DNA of 64,000 bases from Fagopyrum homotropicum. Lineage: Eukaryota > Streptophyta > Magnoliopsida > Caryophyllales > Polygonaceae. The stretch is taken from NCBI GenBank assembly GCA_033239125.1, contig BSWB01000002.1:4125001-4189000 (forward strand), written 5' to 3'. Below are positions 47,059-58,639 of the stretch, piece after piece. How positions within the stretch are numbered: position 1 is the stretch's first letter; every line of letters begins with the position of its first letter. The notes beneath the pieces were generated by a model that saw only the letters and a program-made list of their open reading frames with translations, searched no databases and had not been told where the DNA came from. The translations under genes were made by a program, and so were the position numbers.

Positions 47059-49439
47059 GTCGTCGGGTGGGTACGTTACTTCAAATTCTAAACTACTTTT
47101 ACACCTTCACTTTGCTACTTCATATATAATCCATTTAGAATGCTTTTATGAACTAATCTTATATGCATTGCTAGGACCATTATCCACGATTTAGGTCGCT
47201 TCAGGTTGGATTTTCAAACCGAATTGAACATTCGACTTTCTCTGGTGAGAATCACCCTCCTAAATTTTATTGTAGTATACATATTTAATGTTGATGACAT
47301 TTGATCATGTAACATGGTGGATTTTTTCTCTTGTTTTGATGTTCGTAGTTTAATTGTGTTCATATATGGACGTTGACAGGTCTTTGATACCCAGCGATGA
47401 AAAGGAGACCTTCCGTGAGCTTCCATGGTGATTTACTCGATGACGTTTTTGTGCTAGGGTTCCTCATCCAAGAGACAAAGAGATAGTTGTCTTGCTTTTT
47501 ATATTCTTGTTTGTACTAAGCTTGTGTGCTTCTGTATCCTCACTTCCTGTTTTCTTGCATTTGTTTGGGTGACAATTGTAAGCTTTGTTTTCTTTGTTAG
47601 ATTGCTATTTATGTTCTTGTTTCTACTAGATGATGGTATGCAGTTTGTTGTTGTACTGTCACTGTGTATGCATCTTATTTGGGTTTTGAGCCTCTCCACT
47701 TCGGATTAAAGGGCGCCATTTAGAGCTTCTTTTTTCGAGGAAATGCAAGCCTAACTCGAGTAGCTCGTACTCGACTCGTATAATATCCCTATCTAGAGAC
47801 ATGCGAATATGGTAATAGTATTTTGTTGAGGAGGAAGAAAGTATGCATACCAGTTGAGCTGACAGTTTACACAACTAAGATGAGATTACATGCTAAAAGA
47901 ATTGGACTTCATTAGAAACTTCAGTTGTTGTATGTTCAAAGTAAAGTTCAAACCAATCAAAGAACAAAGACAATATAAAACTAGGAAGGAAAGACAACAA
48001 TGTTAGAACATCAGATCACTTTCAGCTTATTCATGTTGATACTTGGGACCCTCTTCCTTTTCATCTCGTCTTGAATCTGCATGAGCAAGCTTACCAGCTT
48101 TCTCTTCCTTTCCGCAAAGAACAGTTATGATCTTCAGTTAATTACGGTATTGGACAAATTGGACTTCAATAAACAATTATGATCTTTCATGTGATCTACC
48201 AATATCACATTGAAAATGCAGATTAATATAAAAATCAAGATTTGTTCTCCAGAACTAGTGGTTCAGTTTATCATTCATATCATTTACACAAAGGAATTGT
48301 CTATAAAATCAACAACTAACCCAGAAGCTCAACAGTTAGATCAACATTTGTTAAAGTGGAATCACCTCATGAAGAAAAGTTACTCAGAAAATTCAACTTC
48401 AATAAGCTTCAGCTAACCATTTCATAGGATCTAATCAAATGATAACAAGCTACCAGCTTTGCTAAAAAAAAAAAAAAAGTTCACATATACTTTAGCCATG
48501 ACATTTAATTGCTCACAGAGTTGATTTAAAAACATCACAGATGATAAGCTGTAGAAAATTAACCATATAATAGTGGCTAAAATGGGAATAATCAAGATTG
48601 CAAGATAGCAGAAAAAGAAAAGAGGATCTTCTTAAGGAATTGAAGATTAATTATACCAAAAGAAGAGTTACAGAAGTTTAGATTTTATAAGTTTGGACAT
48701 TAAAGTCTTCAACTATAACTTATCATTAAGCTCCAAGAAATCAATCACATGAAAACATATCAATTAAACACAGAATATGCACCTGTGAAGAGTTTAAAAG
48801 CTGTTGGAACACTCCAACAAATCAAGCCTCTACTCGGCCAAAGGCGTCAAATCCAAGTGCACAAAATATCAATAGTAAATAATACTCTCAATGCAACAAT
48901 CAAATATTAATAATCCGGTCAAACAATAACCTTTATTTGAACCGACTATCATTCACATAAATAAGCTTTACATTTATCTTTATTTATTGTCGCATGCGCT
49001 TTTACTATTTGGCCAAACATGAATCTTCTTTTGGGGCGATCAATATCCACATAATTAATGAAATCACAGTTAATTAATCAATATATTATGCTAAGTGTGA
49101 TTTTATTTGGCCAAATATTAACATTACTTTAGCCAAATATTAATCAATATATTTTCCTTTTAGGTCAACTATATCTTTCTTTGCAGATAGCTTTCTTGTA
49201 TGAGTAAAAGAGGTAAGTAGGTTGTTCTTGTATCAATGTAGAATGGGTATGCAATTATGTATCAATGAGAATAAACTAGTCCCCTTGCAAATTTATTACC
49301 TGCAATTAAGGAATAAGTTTCACCCAGAAAATATCTTTCAACGTCATTCCGTTATCACGATAACCACCATTTTTAGGGCGATAACTACCATTTTTCACAG
49401 ATAATCGATCATCGTCATCCAAAATCGTTGCTTCTGTGC
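47059..49439. other. NLR 3' region and intergenic
   Basis: No complete gene is found. A minus-strand patch at 48118-48003 is coding-like in two frames (for example 'KEEKAGKLAHADSRRDEKEE' before a stop) and could be a terminal exon fragment of an unidentified gene. A poly-A run lies at about 48465-48479. The rest is AT-rich. Confidence 0.4.
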
Positions 49440-50230
49440 GGTTGATAGGGAATTCAGTTTATGAATTGAGAGAAATCGTTGAGGATCGGAATCGACGATG
49501 ATATCATTCGATTTGAGGATCGGAATCGACGAAGATATCATTCGATTTGAGGATCCGTATCTGCAATCGTTGCTTTTGTGCGATATCCACCACTTTTCAC
49601 AGAGAATCGATCACGATAACCACCATTTTGTGGACGAAGAATTCATTACAGTTGAGGATCGGTATCTGGAAGTTGCTTCAATTTGCGTTGAATCATTTAT
49701 TGAGTTTTTTTGCCTCCACATTTGTAAGGTATATTTGCTTTTCATGTTATGTATGAGGATGCAATTTTCCTTCAACCTTTTGCACCATTTTTTTTTTCAT
49801 CAATGGAGTCGGAACTGTAATTGGGTGTCATTGTTGTTGTAAAAATTTGTGCGTGTCTAAAAATTTTATGTACCCAGTGAAAATTATGTACAATGTGAAA
49901 TTATGTAGAAATGACTATTTATTTACTCTTGGTTAAGAACGTTTAAATTTACGAACATTAATTTATAAATCTATGTACACATAATTTTGGATTATGTAGA
50001 TGTTGTTAATATGGTGTATAGTGGATTAGTGAATGTGAAATAGTTATGGACACAAATTTTACTGGAATGTACTAATTATGTACAGATTTGTGATGGAATG
50101 TGAAACAGTTATGTACAAATTTTACTGGAATGTGAAACAATTATGTACAGATTTGTGTTGTCTGTGAAAATTATCTATAGATTTGTGTTGTCTGTGAAAA
50201 TTATGTACAAAATTTGTGCTCCGATTTATG
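49440..50230. repeat. Short tandem and clustered repeats
   Basis: A segment starting GAGGATCGGAATCGACGA is duplicated in tandem (about 49477-49546). From 49860 to 50230 short units with GTGAAAATTATGTAC and AGATTTGTGTTGTCTGTG recur. The style resembles the minisatellite at 43005, so it may be part of a related Mutator-like element, but ends were not found. Confidence 0.55.
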
Positions 50231-50239
50231 CTTAGAAAC

Positions 50240-50779
50240 CGTATCCCGAAAAATTTATGTACAAAGTTATGCTCCGATTGCAGGTTGAATACGAAGAAGA
50301 CGAAGAAGACGAGTGTTGTTGGAGTTGCGTCTGAAGAATCTTTACGAAAACAATGACGCTTTTTTCCCAGAAGGAGTTGAGAGTGGAAGTTGAAGATGAA
50401 GATACGATTCCCATATCTTCAATAGATTATATTATTTCACGAAATTTCAGTTTCATTTACTTTTATTTTTTTGCTAGAAAATGGAGAAGCCTAAATTGTA
50501 ACTATGATACAAAAAGGCTTCTCTATACCAATTTTCTCTTCTCTTCTTGTATTATTATGTTATTTGTTCAACTTAATAAATCAGATTTTACATTGTTCAT
50601 ATTCTACAATATTGGTATATATATCAAATAAAATTAAAATAATTTAATTTTAAATTGCATTTAAAAGTCTTAAAAACGTAAAAGCGTACATATAAAGAAC
50701 AAAATGAAAAACAAAAAAAAACAATTATCTTAAACAAAGACTAATCCGTCCAAATCTTGTAGTCCGTGTTTTGTCCTAA
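50240..50779. other. AT-rich intergenic
   Basis: No gene is supported. The frame at 50353-50631 is hydrophobic by composition and lacks any motif. Confidence 0.4.
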
Positions 50780-50941
50780 TTAGGGCCCATTTGGTTTTAA
50801 CTGCGGAATCAAAAACGGAATGGAAACGAATCTAGTCCATACGTTTACCCTTGTTCATGAAAGTTTTTGGAATCAATCCTTGCGGTTTGAAGTAATTATA
50901 ATAGAATTTGATTACTTTTGATACCTTATAGGGAAACAAAA

Positions 50942-52631
50942 TGTAACACCCCGAATCCGCGGGACTAGGGATGCCACATTGGGTTAGGATCACACAATGG
51001 ATCCTAACCCTAGCCTGACAACAAGTTCACTGGACCTTACGACATGACACTGACAAATATAAAAACAAATACATAAAACTGTAAAAACTGTACAACCAAA
51101 AAGTAGAACATCATAGCCGAGTACAAAACACAACACCCTCACACAGGAGGTAACAAAAGATCATTCTCACGCAGGAGGGAAAGGTAACAAACCCATAAGC
51201 CCACAACAACCTATGTACGAGACGTCATCGGCCTGCCACTTTGCTAGATCACGCAGCAGCATGCCTATCCTGTGGGGCCTCTACAACATGGTAATAAACC
51301 ATTAGCTATCCATACACATATATAGAGTAATGCATAAGCACAATCACAAGTAAGGAAGAATAAACACATCAACATGCTTCCACACATTTACCCATTTAAT
51401 CATCTCAATATAATGGCCCATCACTCAAATCGTATATATATAGTATATATATGAAACTATGTGACACGAGGACCGATACATCCTCACCTCTGAGCCTGAC
51501 ACCCATATGGAGTGAAATCAGTCACACAACCCGTGTACCCTATGGGAGTGGGTTGTGCCCTCCCCGTATATCAGGTCTGGCCTAACTCAAGAGAACCTCC
51601 CAAACTCCTCAGCAGGATGAAGGGGAAAGGTTATCACAGCCACGCATACGGGGCAATCAATAAAACATAGGTCGGTAAATACGACATCACATGCTATCAT
51701 AGCAAAATACAAAGCACACATCACTCATGCAAACACCCAATATAAGGATGACAGCTAAGTAAGTCCTACGGACTTACCTCAACCTCGATCACAACTCAAC
51801 CATAATCACCTCTACACTAGAGGGACAACACAACCTATAAACATGCATAAGAGATATATCAAACTCTCAACATCACAAGGGGTCACATCTAGACCTAAAG
51901 GGATCCAAAGGATCAAACTCAACCTTAAAACCTTACTCAACATCAACCTAAAACCTCAAAAGCCATACAAGGCATAAACCGATCATAACCATCATCAAAG
52001 CTCAACCTCACACATCTAGCATGATCCTAAGCACTCACACTAGGAAAGGAGGGAACAAAGGCACTCTAAGGAAGGCATAGAAGCAACACACACTTGCAAA
52101 ACCCAGTGGAACACCAATCTAGTGCAGGTGGCAGCAGGGGCGGCTAGAAGGTGGCGCAGGGGCGGCTAGAAGGTGGCGCAGGGGCGGTGCACTGGCCGGC
52201 GCTGGGGCGTCTCAAGACAGGCGCAGGGGCGGCTGGTGTGCAGAAGACACCACTCAACTCCTTTCTTCACTTCTTCCTTCGGTTCTCTACTCTTCTTCAC
52301 TCCAGCAACAACATACATATGCCACATACATATACATACATCAACATATGCCAATTAAGGCTGAAACAAGATTAACTCCTAAGAAAAGGTAACCAAGCTA
52401 AGGAAGGAGAGAAAAGATGAAGGAAAGAAGAAAGGGAGAGGAGCAGCCATGGAACTCACCAAACAAGCTCACCAAGAGAACCAAACAGTATCAACAACAC
52501 CTCAAGCTGGTACAACAAGGCACAACAACATCATCAACATCAAAGCCTAAACAAAAGCTTTTCAAATCTCACACAAACTCAAAGAAGATCAAGCAAGATG
52601 ATCCAAGGAGAAGAGAAGAAGAAGGTGCGTA

Positions 52632-52695
<64 letters not shown>

Positions 52696-52936
52696 TGGGA
52701 AGGTAACCCTCATCAAGAGGAAGATAAGAAGATATATAAAGGGAAAAAGGGTAAAGCACGGGTCAAAGAGGTCAAAGAAGGCGGCTGCAGCACACAGAGC
52801 CATAGGGGCGGACCCTGTAAGCCGCAGGGGCGCCCCTGGGTAACGCAGGGGCGCCCCTGGGTAACGCAGGGGCGGCTCAGGCATAAACCTAGCCCCTCTG
52901 CTCCCTCTCTCGGCACTCAGCAACTAGGCTCTTACA
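50942..52936 (-). repeat. Chromovirus solo LTR inside the MITE
   Basis: This 1995-bp LTR has ends TGTAACACCCCG and GGCTCTTACA and a perfect 5-bp duplication CAAAA (50937-50941 and 52937-52941). Orientation is inferred as minus by comparison with the 3' LTR at 6126. It contains GC-rich short repeats (GGCGGCTAGAAGGTGGCGCA twice near 52139-52182, and GGGGCGCCCCTGGGTAACGC twice near 52826-52869). No internal domain is left, so it arose by LTR-LTR recombination. Confidence 0.9.
52634..52693. repeat. (GA)n microsatellite
   Basis: About 60 bp of uninterrupted AG repeats inside the solo LTR. The Arg/Glu and Ser/Leu frames over it are artefacts. Confidence 0.95.
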
Positions 52937-53078
52937 CAAAATGTTGGAAAGCAAGTGCATTTTTGCATGAAACCACAATGAATGATTCCATAAAATTTCA
53001 TGAATAAGGATATACATATAGACTAAATTCGTTTCCATTCCGTTTCCGTTTCCGGATTTGGAACCAAACGGGCCCTTA

Positions 53079-53488
53079 GTGTCCCATATTTCTTATGGGA
53101 TCACGTGTCCTCTAAAAGACTTTTTTTTAAATATCCAGTCTTATTGAATTAGAAATGAAGAACCGGAACGATCAACATGCCTTGCTTACTCGGTTTCTCT
53201 CCTATCTTCACCTGGATTCTCCGTGAAGTCGTTTGGCCATGACTTCTAGTGAAAGATCCGAGTACTTCTAGTGAAAGATCCAAGAAATAGTTTGAAGAAG
53301 CAAAAAAAAATAAGTGATTCAAGGTTCATTAATGTGAAAGATCAAGAATGAAATCAAAAAATAAAAGGAGGAATAGTTTGGCTAAGACTTTTGGTGAAAT
53401 ATCCGATGATGGGAGTGTTAAAAAAGAGAAGAGATGAGTGATTCAAGGTTTATTAATGTGTCTTTGGAAATACTTGTTTGTTGATCTA
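53079..53488. other. Spacer
   Basis: No gene is seen. A short phrase (GACTTCTAGTGAAAGATCC and variants) recurs near 53230-53285 and 53385-53405, and GTGATTCAAGGTT.ATTAATG occurs twice. Confidence 0.4.
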
Positions 53489-53493
53489 GTACA

Positions 53494-55301
53494 TGTTCAC
53501 CCCTAGAGGTGTGTGTGCAAATAAGTTTTAAATTTATAAAACTAAAATCAAGCAAGCGAACCCGCAGTGTACGGATCGACGTAGTTAAGCAAGAATTCCA
53601 GAGTATCGAACACAGGGATTTGGGTGGGAACAAATTCAATTGCAGATTATCAAGCGAGTAAATATGAGAGTTTTTCAAATATTGGGAAAACAACAATCCT
53701 AAAGATCCAGGTATCCAGTTGTGGCAATCGATTCAAGATATTCTTAATGATATAAAGACAGAGTTGAGATATGCAAAGGTATGCTAATGTAAGGTAATCG
53801 TACGGTGAAGTTCCAAAGACCTTATATGATTCACCTACAAGAAACTCCCTATACAGGTTGTTGAGGCTCAATATAGAAAGGTTCTAAAAGCGAGAATTAA
53901 TGTCAAATACCCATACTTGTAATCCAAGGATCAAGACTAACTTAGCCGATTATGGTTATGACACTCAAAATCGAGGTAGAGGTTGTTGAGGTTTCACTAC
54001 CACCTAGAAAAGACAAGTCTAAACTAAGTTAAAGCAAATCTTTAACTTTGGATTAAAGTAAAAGCAGGTTCGTAAACTTAAGGGAAATTACGGTTGGATC
54101 TTGAGATTCCACGGCCATGGAACTCAAGAACAGCCCGTAATTTAGGGTTCGTCGACGATTCTCTCTAACTCTCAGGGTCTAATCTGTTTACGATCAATCT
54201 ATCATCATCTAAGCCACAACTATCAACCCTTCACCTTAGAATTGTTAAGGGTTTTTAGCCAATAACCGTCATGTTGATATCAATTCAAGGATTAAAAGAT
54301 AGAAAGATGAAAAACTTCCGAAAACTTTCAATAATCTTCAAACCAATCTCAAAGTCACAATCGAGAACAAATATTGTCAATGGATTCAGAATAAAGCAAA
54401 CAATCACAATCTTAGGAAAGAAGGAAGAACGGGATGTCAATCCGTTTTCCAAATCAAACCTAAACAAGAAGAGAGATCTTCTTGCAACAATCTTTCAAAA
54501 GCTTCGATCTTCTGCCAATCCGGAGATCTCAATAGCAATCTCCACCAAAAGTGCGAGATTAGGGCAAATCCCAGATGCGAACTTCAATCTCCAATGAGAT
54601 GTCAATGTTTCCAAGCAAGGGCCCAAACGGCGTTGAAATTCTCTAAGCGGAGATAGACGAGGTGTAGGCGTCGATGCTCAAAATTCCTCTAAGCCAAGAT
54701 GTGGGAGACGTCCTAAGCGAAGATGACGGAATCTTGTTTCGTCCGTCTTTTTATAGGGCAAGATAAAATATCGGCCCGGCCCAATCTTCAAAAGATCGTG
54801 GCTTCAAAATGTGGCGAAAAAGATCGCCAAGATCACGGTCGTGGAAGATTCCACGACCGTAATTTAGAGCGTGGATTATGTCACGGTTTGAACCATATGT
54901 TCCACGGCCGTAATAGTTACTGGAATGCATCACGCCTCTCTTTGCAGTGTTCCACGGCCGTGGAACTAAACGTGGTTTGTAGTACGGCCGTATTTTAGAG
55001 CGTGGTTTAGGGCAAGAACGTGATTCTTCCCTAGCCTCGTGCATTCCTCAAGTTGAACTCCAATTTGCTCCTAATAATGCCCTCAATCCATGGACATATT
55101 CAATCAACTCTTCTTTGCTCGATTCCGCTCGGAAATGACTCTCAATCACCTATAATCAACATAAAGCTAGTGTAGACATCCATATCGACAATATAGGTAA
55201 TACTAGCTCACATATGCAATTATGCTCAATCAAAGACTATCAAAATGAATCAAATACGCTTAGAAAACGTGCCTAAAATATCACAATATTTCATGCTAAC
55301 A
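53494..55301 (-). repeat. Athila-type solo LTR
   Basis: This 1808-bp LTR reads TGTTCACCCCTAGAGG at the left and CATGCTAACA at the right, with a perfect 5-bp duplication GTACA (53489-53493 and 55302-55306). It is collinear in several blocks with the 3' LTR at 55563-57305 (GAACCCGCAGTGTACGG, and GTGTGTGCAA followed by TTTAAATTTATAA). It carries repeated CCACGGCCGTGG-like palindromes in 54105-55000. Open frames inside it (54271-54597 and others) are not genes. Confidence 0.88.
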
Positions 55302-55332
55302 GTACACTTAGGGATGGAAATGGGTGCACAAC

Positions 55333-55536
55333 TGTTGGAGATAATAATGTCTCACATTGAAAGATGGGGACACTCTGAGCCTTGTATATAAGGTCGGTGG
55401 GCTACTCCTCCTATAACCAATTGGTTTTAGGATGGAACCTCGCCGGGTTTATGTGTTGGGCTTGGACCTAACGCGCATGTGCGCTCGTATGCACACGACC
55501 CCCGCTCTACCGGTCTGTCAGTATAGGACTTTGACA
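55333..55536. repeat. Small TRIM-like / copia-type solo LTR
   Basis: A 204-bp segment with ends TGTTGGAGATAATAATG and GGACTTTGACA is flanked by ACAAC on both sides (55328-55332 and 55537-55541). It contains GTCTCACATTGAAAGATGGG and a TATATAAGG promoter-like motif. Short size and TG...CA ends suggest a TRIM or small copia LTR. It sits in the short gap between two Athila-type LTRs. Confidence 0.85.
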
Positions 55537-55562
55537 ACAACCACCCGATCCAACCTGTCAAC

Positions 55563-57305
55563 TGTTCGCTCCAAACGGTGTGTGCAAGCTTTAAATTTAT
55601 AACCCTAGACTTAAGCTTAAAACAAGGATGCGAACCCGCAGTGTACGGGTCAATCGTAGTAAAAGCAAGAAAATTCCAGGGGTCGATCACAGGGACTCGG
55701 TGAAACAGAGTCAATACGGTATGCTATGTCAATTCTAACCACAAGAGCAATTAACACAATCAAAGATGAATAAGATGTCAAATAAAGCAAACATGTAATT
55801 CTAGGGATTAAAGCGTCTAGTTGTGGTTCCAACTCAAGATCTGTAGATAAGCGGACAAAGCTGAGATTTTTGCGTGGGGAAGGTGTTTCTAAAGTGGAGT
55901 AGATCACCGGGTAAGTCTCACTACACACTAATCCCAAACCGTAACTCCTATTACCGGGTAAGTCTCAAGGAATTAAGATAAAGAACTATAACCTCAAACT
56001 AACATACCATCTAAGGGAATAGAATCAACCTTTACCGGGTAAGTCTCAGGCTAACTCACAAAGATGGGATGGAAGCACACTCAAACCCCAATAAAGGATA
56101 AACCTTTATTACCTACACTTATGATCGTTGGTACACAAACTAAGGAATTACCGGGTAAGTCTCATCCTAAGCTTGCTTTGAACCAGGAAAGGTATAATAA
56201 GAATAGGATTTGGCAAACTCTAACACTTAACTCTCAGTTATGGATCAGATAAGTCACCTCGGTCAGCCAGTTTCCACCTCGGCCGAAATGTTCATCGACT
56301 GAACGAGGTGCTTAGGGTTAAGGTTAAAGACTCGAACTTTCAGGATCCCACTGGAATCTAAGATTATTCTATCATTGTTTTTCCCACAACCTTCAGCCAA
56401 TCACCCTAGAATCACACAAGGAAATTAGCCACTCATCATCATCATAAAAGTATTAAATGTAAGGGAAGAAGGTGAATATTTGAACAAAGAAGAATTTAAT
56501 GAAAAGACTTCAATAACTGAAACAAATATCACACAAAAGCGTTCCTTGGATAATAATCCAACAAGACAAGACAACAATTGAGGGAATTGAAGACAATCTT
56601 ACAAAACCCTTCAATAAAAGCTATAAAAGCTATGGACTTCAATCTTCCTTCAACCTTCAAAAAGGTTCTTCAACTCTCTCCCAAATTGGAGTACGCGGCT
56701 GCTGCGTATTTTTCGGTGTAGGCGGATTACTTGCGCTGATAGCGGATGTTGGATTTGTGGAAAATCCAACCCTTTTTATAGGAAAAATAACCCTCCAAAG
56801 ATAAGAAATTTTAGAAAGATATTATCCCATAAATATAGGTAAAATATATGATTCTGCATATCTCCTTCCTTCCAGAAGCCAAGCCCAAAAATATAAGATC
56901 ACTTTCCAACTTTAAAAGATCTCAGCCAGGAATAAAATATTCTCGCCGCGTCCTAGGTATTCGCCTCGGTCGAGTCGGCCTCTCTGGATCACCTCGGTCG
57001 AGATGAATCTCTGGTCAACCGAGGTGACTCAGAACTGGATGTAGAATCTCTCAAAACTGGTCCAAAGTGAATCTTTAATTCATGGTTATGCTTCCTGGAT
57101 GTAGCTCCAAATGACTCATGACTCCTTTTTGATGCAAAACGTACCATATTACCTGCAATTACAACGAAACTAGGTGTAGACCTCGATTCTCGCAAAGGTA
57201 GATGAAATGGTAGTAAAATCACATAATGTACATACAAACATGCAGATTATGAAAGATAAAACGTCCAAACAAACCCAAAAATATAGACTATAATTCATGC
57301 TATCA
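55563..57305 (-). repeat. 3' LTR of the Athila-type element
   Basis: The left edge TGTTCGCTCCAAACGG and right edge CATGCTATCA are matched to the related solo LTR at 53494-55301. The right edge abuts the polypurine tract. The length is about 1743 bp. TCAAC before it would be the target duplication, but the partner is off-window. It contains four copies of ACCGGGTAAGTCTCA (55906, 55953, 56034, 56150) and clusters of the CCTCGGTCGAGG motif. Confidence 0.75.
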
Positions 57306-57320
57306 AAATACCCCATACTT
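57306..57320 (-). other. Polypurine tract of the Athila-type element
   Basis: The minus strand reads AAGTATGGGGTATTT directly before the LTR start TGATAGCATG. It is preceded by GCTTGGGGACAAGCAAGGGC, a phrase I associate with Athila/Tat 3' ends. Confidence 0.6.
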
Positions 57321-58639
57321 AGCCCTTGCTTGTCCCCAAGCAAGTTCCGCATATAGAAGACAAGATAGAATGGATTATAAGTCAAGAAAATCAGTGAAAA
57401 AGCCTTTCAAAAACATTTTATGGTGTGCAACTATCATAGATCACTCTAAGAGAGTACTTCCTGGAATTTAAGAACTCAACATGATCAAAACATTTTATAA
57501 ATATAGGAAAGTTGTTCACCTTTGCATAAAATCATAGAATGCATAATAAATCATAATTATCAAAATTAATCATGTATAATCCGATTTAAACCGCTAAGTC
57601 AACCAACAAGCTCAAGGTCTCAAGGGCTTCCCAATAGAAAAGGTTAAGAAACGTGTAGGGTAGGGATGTATGTAAGGTAATGTGGTGCTAGAATCCGGGA
57701 ATAGGATGAACTTCACTTTCACTTTGACTTGCAACATCTTCCACCAATAAGCTTTGCTTATTTCACACTTTTTCTTTTACTTTACTTTTTGGGATGCATG
57801 GACAGAGGTGCATAATAACCGAAGCCTAGGAAATCTGCAATCATCAATTTCTTGAGATGCATCAAACCCTTGATGCACATACCATGACCCGTTAGGAATA
57901 TCGCTCAATCCGACTTTGGCAAGACACAAACACCCGACTATGTGAATGGTGCCGAGTTACTCATCTTCATGATTGACTTCCCCAAACCTATTATTGCTTT
58001 CTAACACTTTCACTTCCAGCCCACTTTTCAACTTTCTTGCTTTCACCACTTCGCTTGCTTCCAAATTCCCGGATAGGTAAAGGGAGGCAAAATGTATATG
58101 AGGGGCTAAGCATGATCAAGAAGAAGAAGAGAGAAGAATGAATTGCCTTGGTCTTTCCAAGAAGAAAGTGAGAGAACTTAACCTGCGGTGTCAACCTTCA
58201 AATTCAACATAATTTGGATAAAAACAAAGTATTAAACATGCCAATAATTTCAAACAAAGCATTTAGCAACTTAAACATATCATAAAACCTTTCAAACACA
58301 TAAAGAATTTAAAACCAGTAGGTAAACAAGATCTTCACTGAGATCATATCCAGATAAGTAACAAAAATTCGCTTTCGAAAACTCTCAGTTAACACCACCT
58401 CGGTCGAGGTGTTCTTGGTTCAACCGAGGTGAATCACCTCGTTCGGCCAGAATCTCCCCGGTCGAGGTCAAAAAATTTTTTTTTATATACCCCATTTTTT
58501 TCAGTTTCGACGTTTTTCTCAATCAAATAACCTGTAAGTATGCATGTAATATCAGATAATCATATAAAGGCAAATGAAGCATAAATATGAAAATATCCGA
58601 TAAATAAAATACATCATAAGTGTCGAATACATCAAGTAG
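57321..58639. other. Non-coding 3' internal region of the Athila-type element
   Basis: No gene is supported. It lies between the env-position ORF and the polypurine tract, and a cluster of the CCTCGGTCGAGG motif lies at 58389-58470. Confidence 0.5.

Larger units (their letters stand above)
50783..53075. mobile_element. Harbinger/Tourist-type MITE, copy 2, interrupted
   Basis: The termini GGGCCCATTTGGTT and AACCAAACGGGCCC with TTA on both sides (50780-50782 and 53076-53078) match the intact copy at 32892-33183. A solo LTR is inserted at 50942-52936. Without it and one duplication the MITE is about 293 bp, collinear with copy 1. Confidence 0.92.

Noticed and set aside
48003..48118. Last exon of an unknown gene on the minus strand
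   Set aside because: Two frames are open and neither gives a recognisable family. No upstream exon could be joined, so it is only mentioned within the spacer entry.
52579..52923. Frames with long Ser-Leu or Arg-Glu runs
   Set aside because: They read through the (GA)n microsatellite inside a solo LTR.
55333..55536. Cassandra TRIM
   Set aside because: Cassandra LTRs carry a 5S rRNA-like promoter. None is visible here, so only a general TRIM-like label is used.
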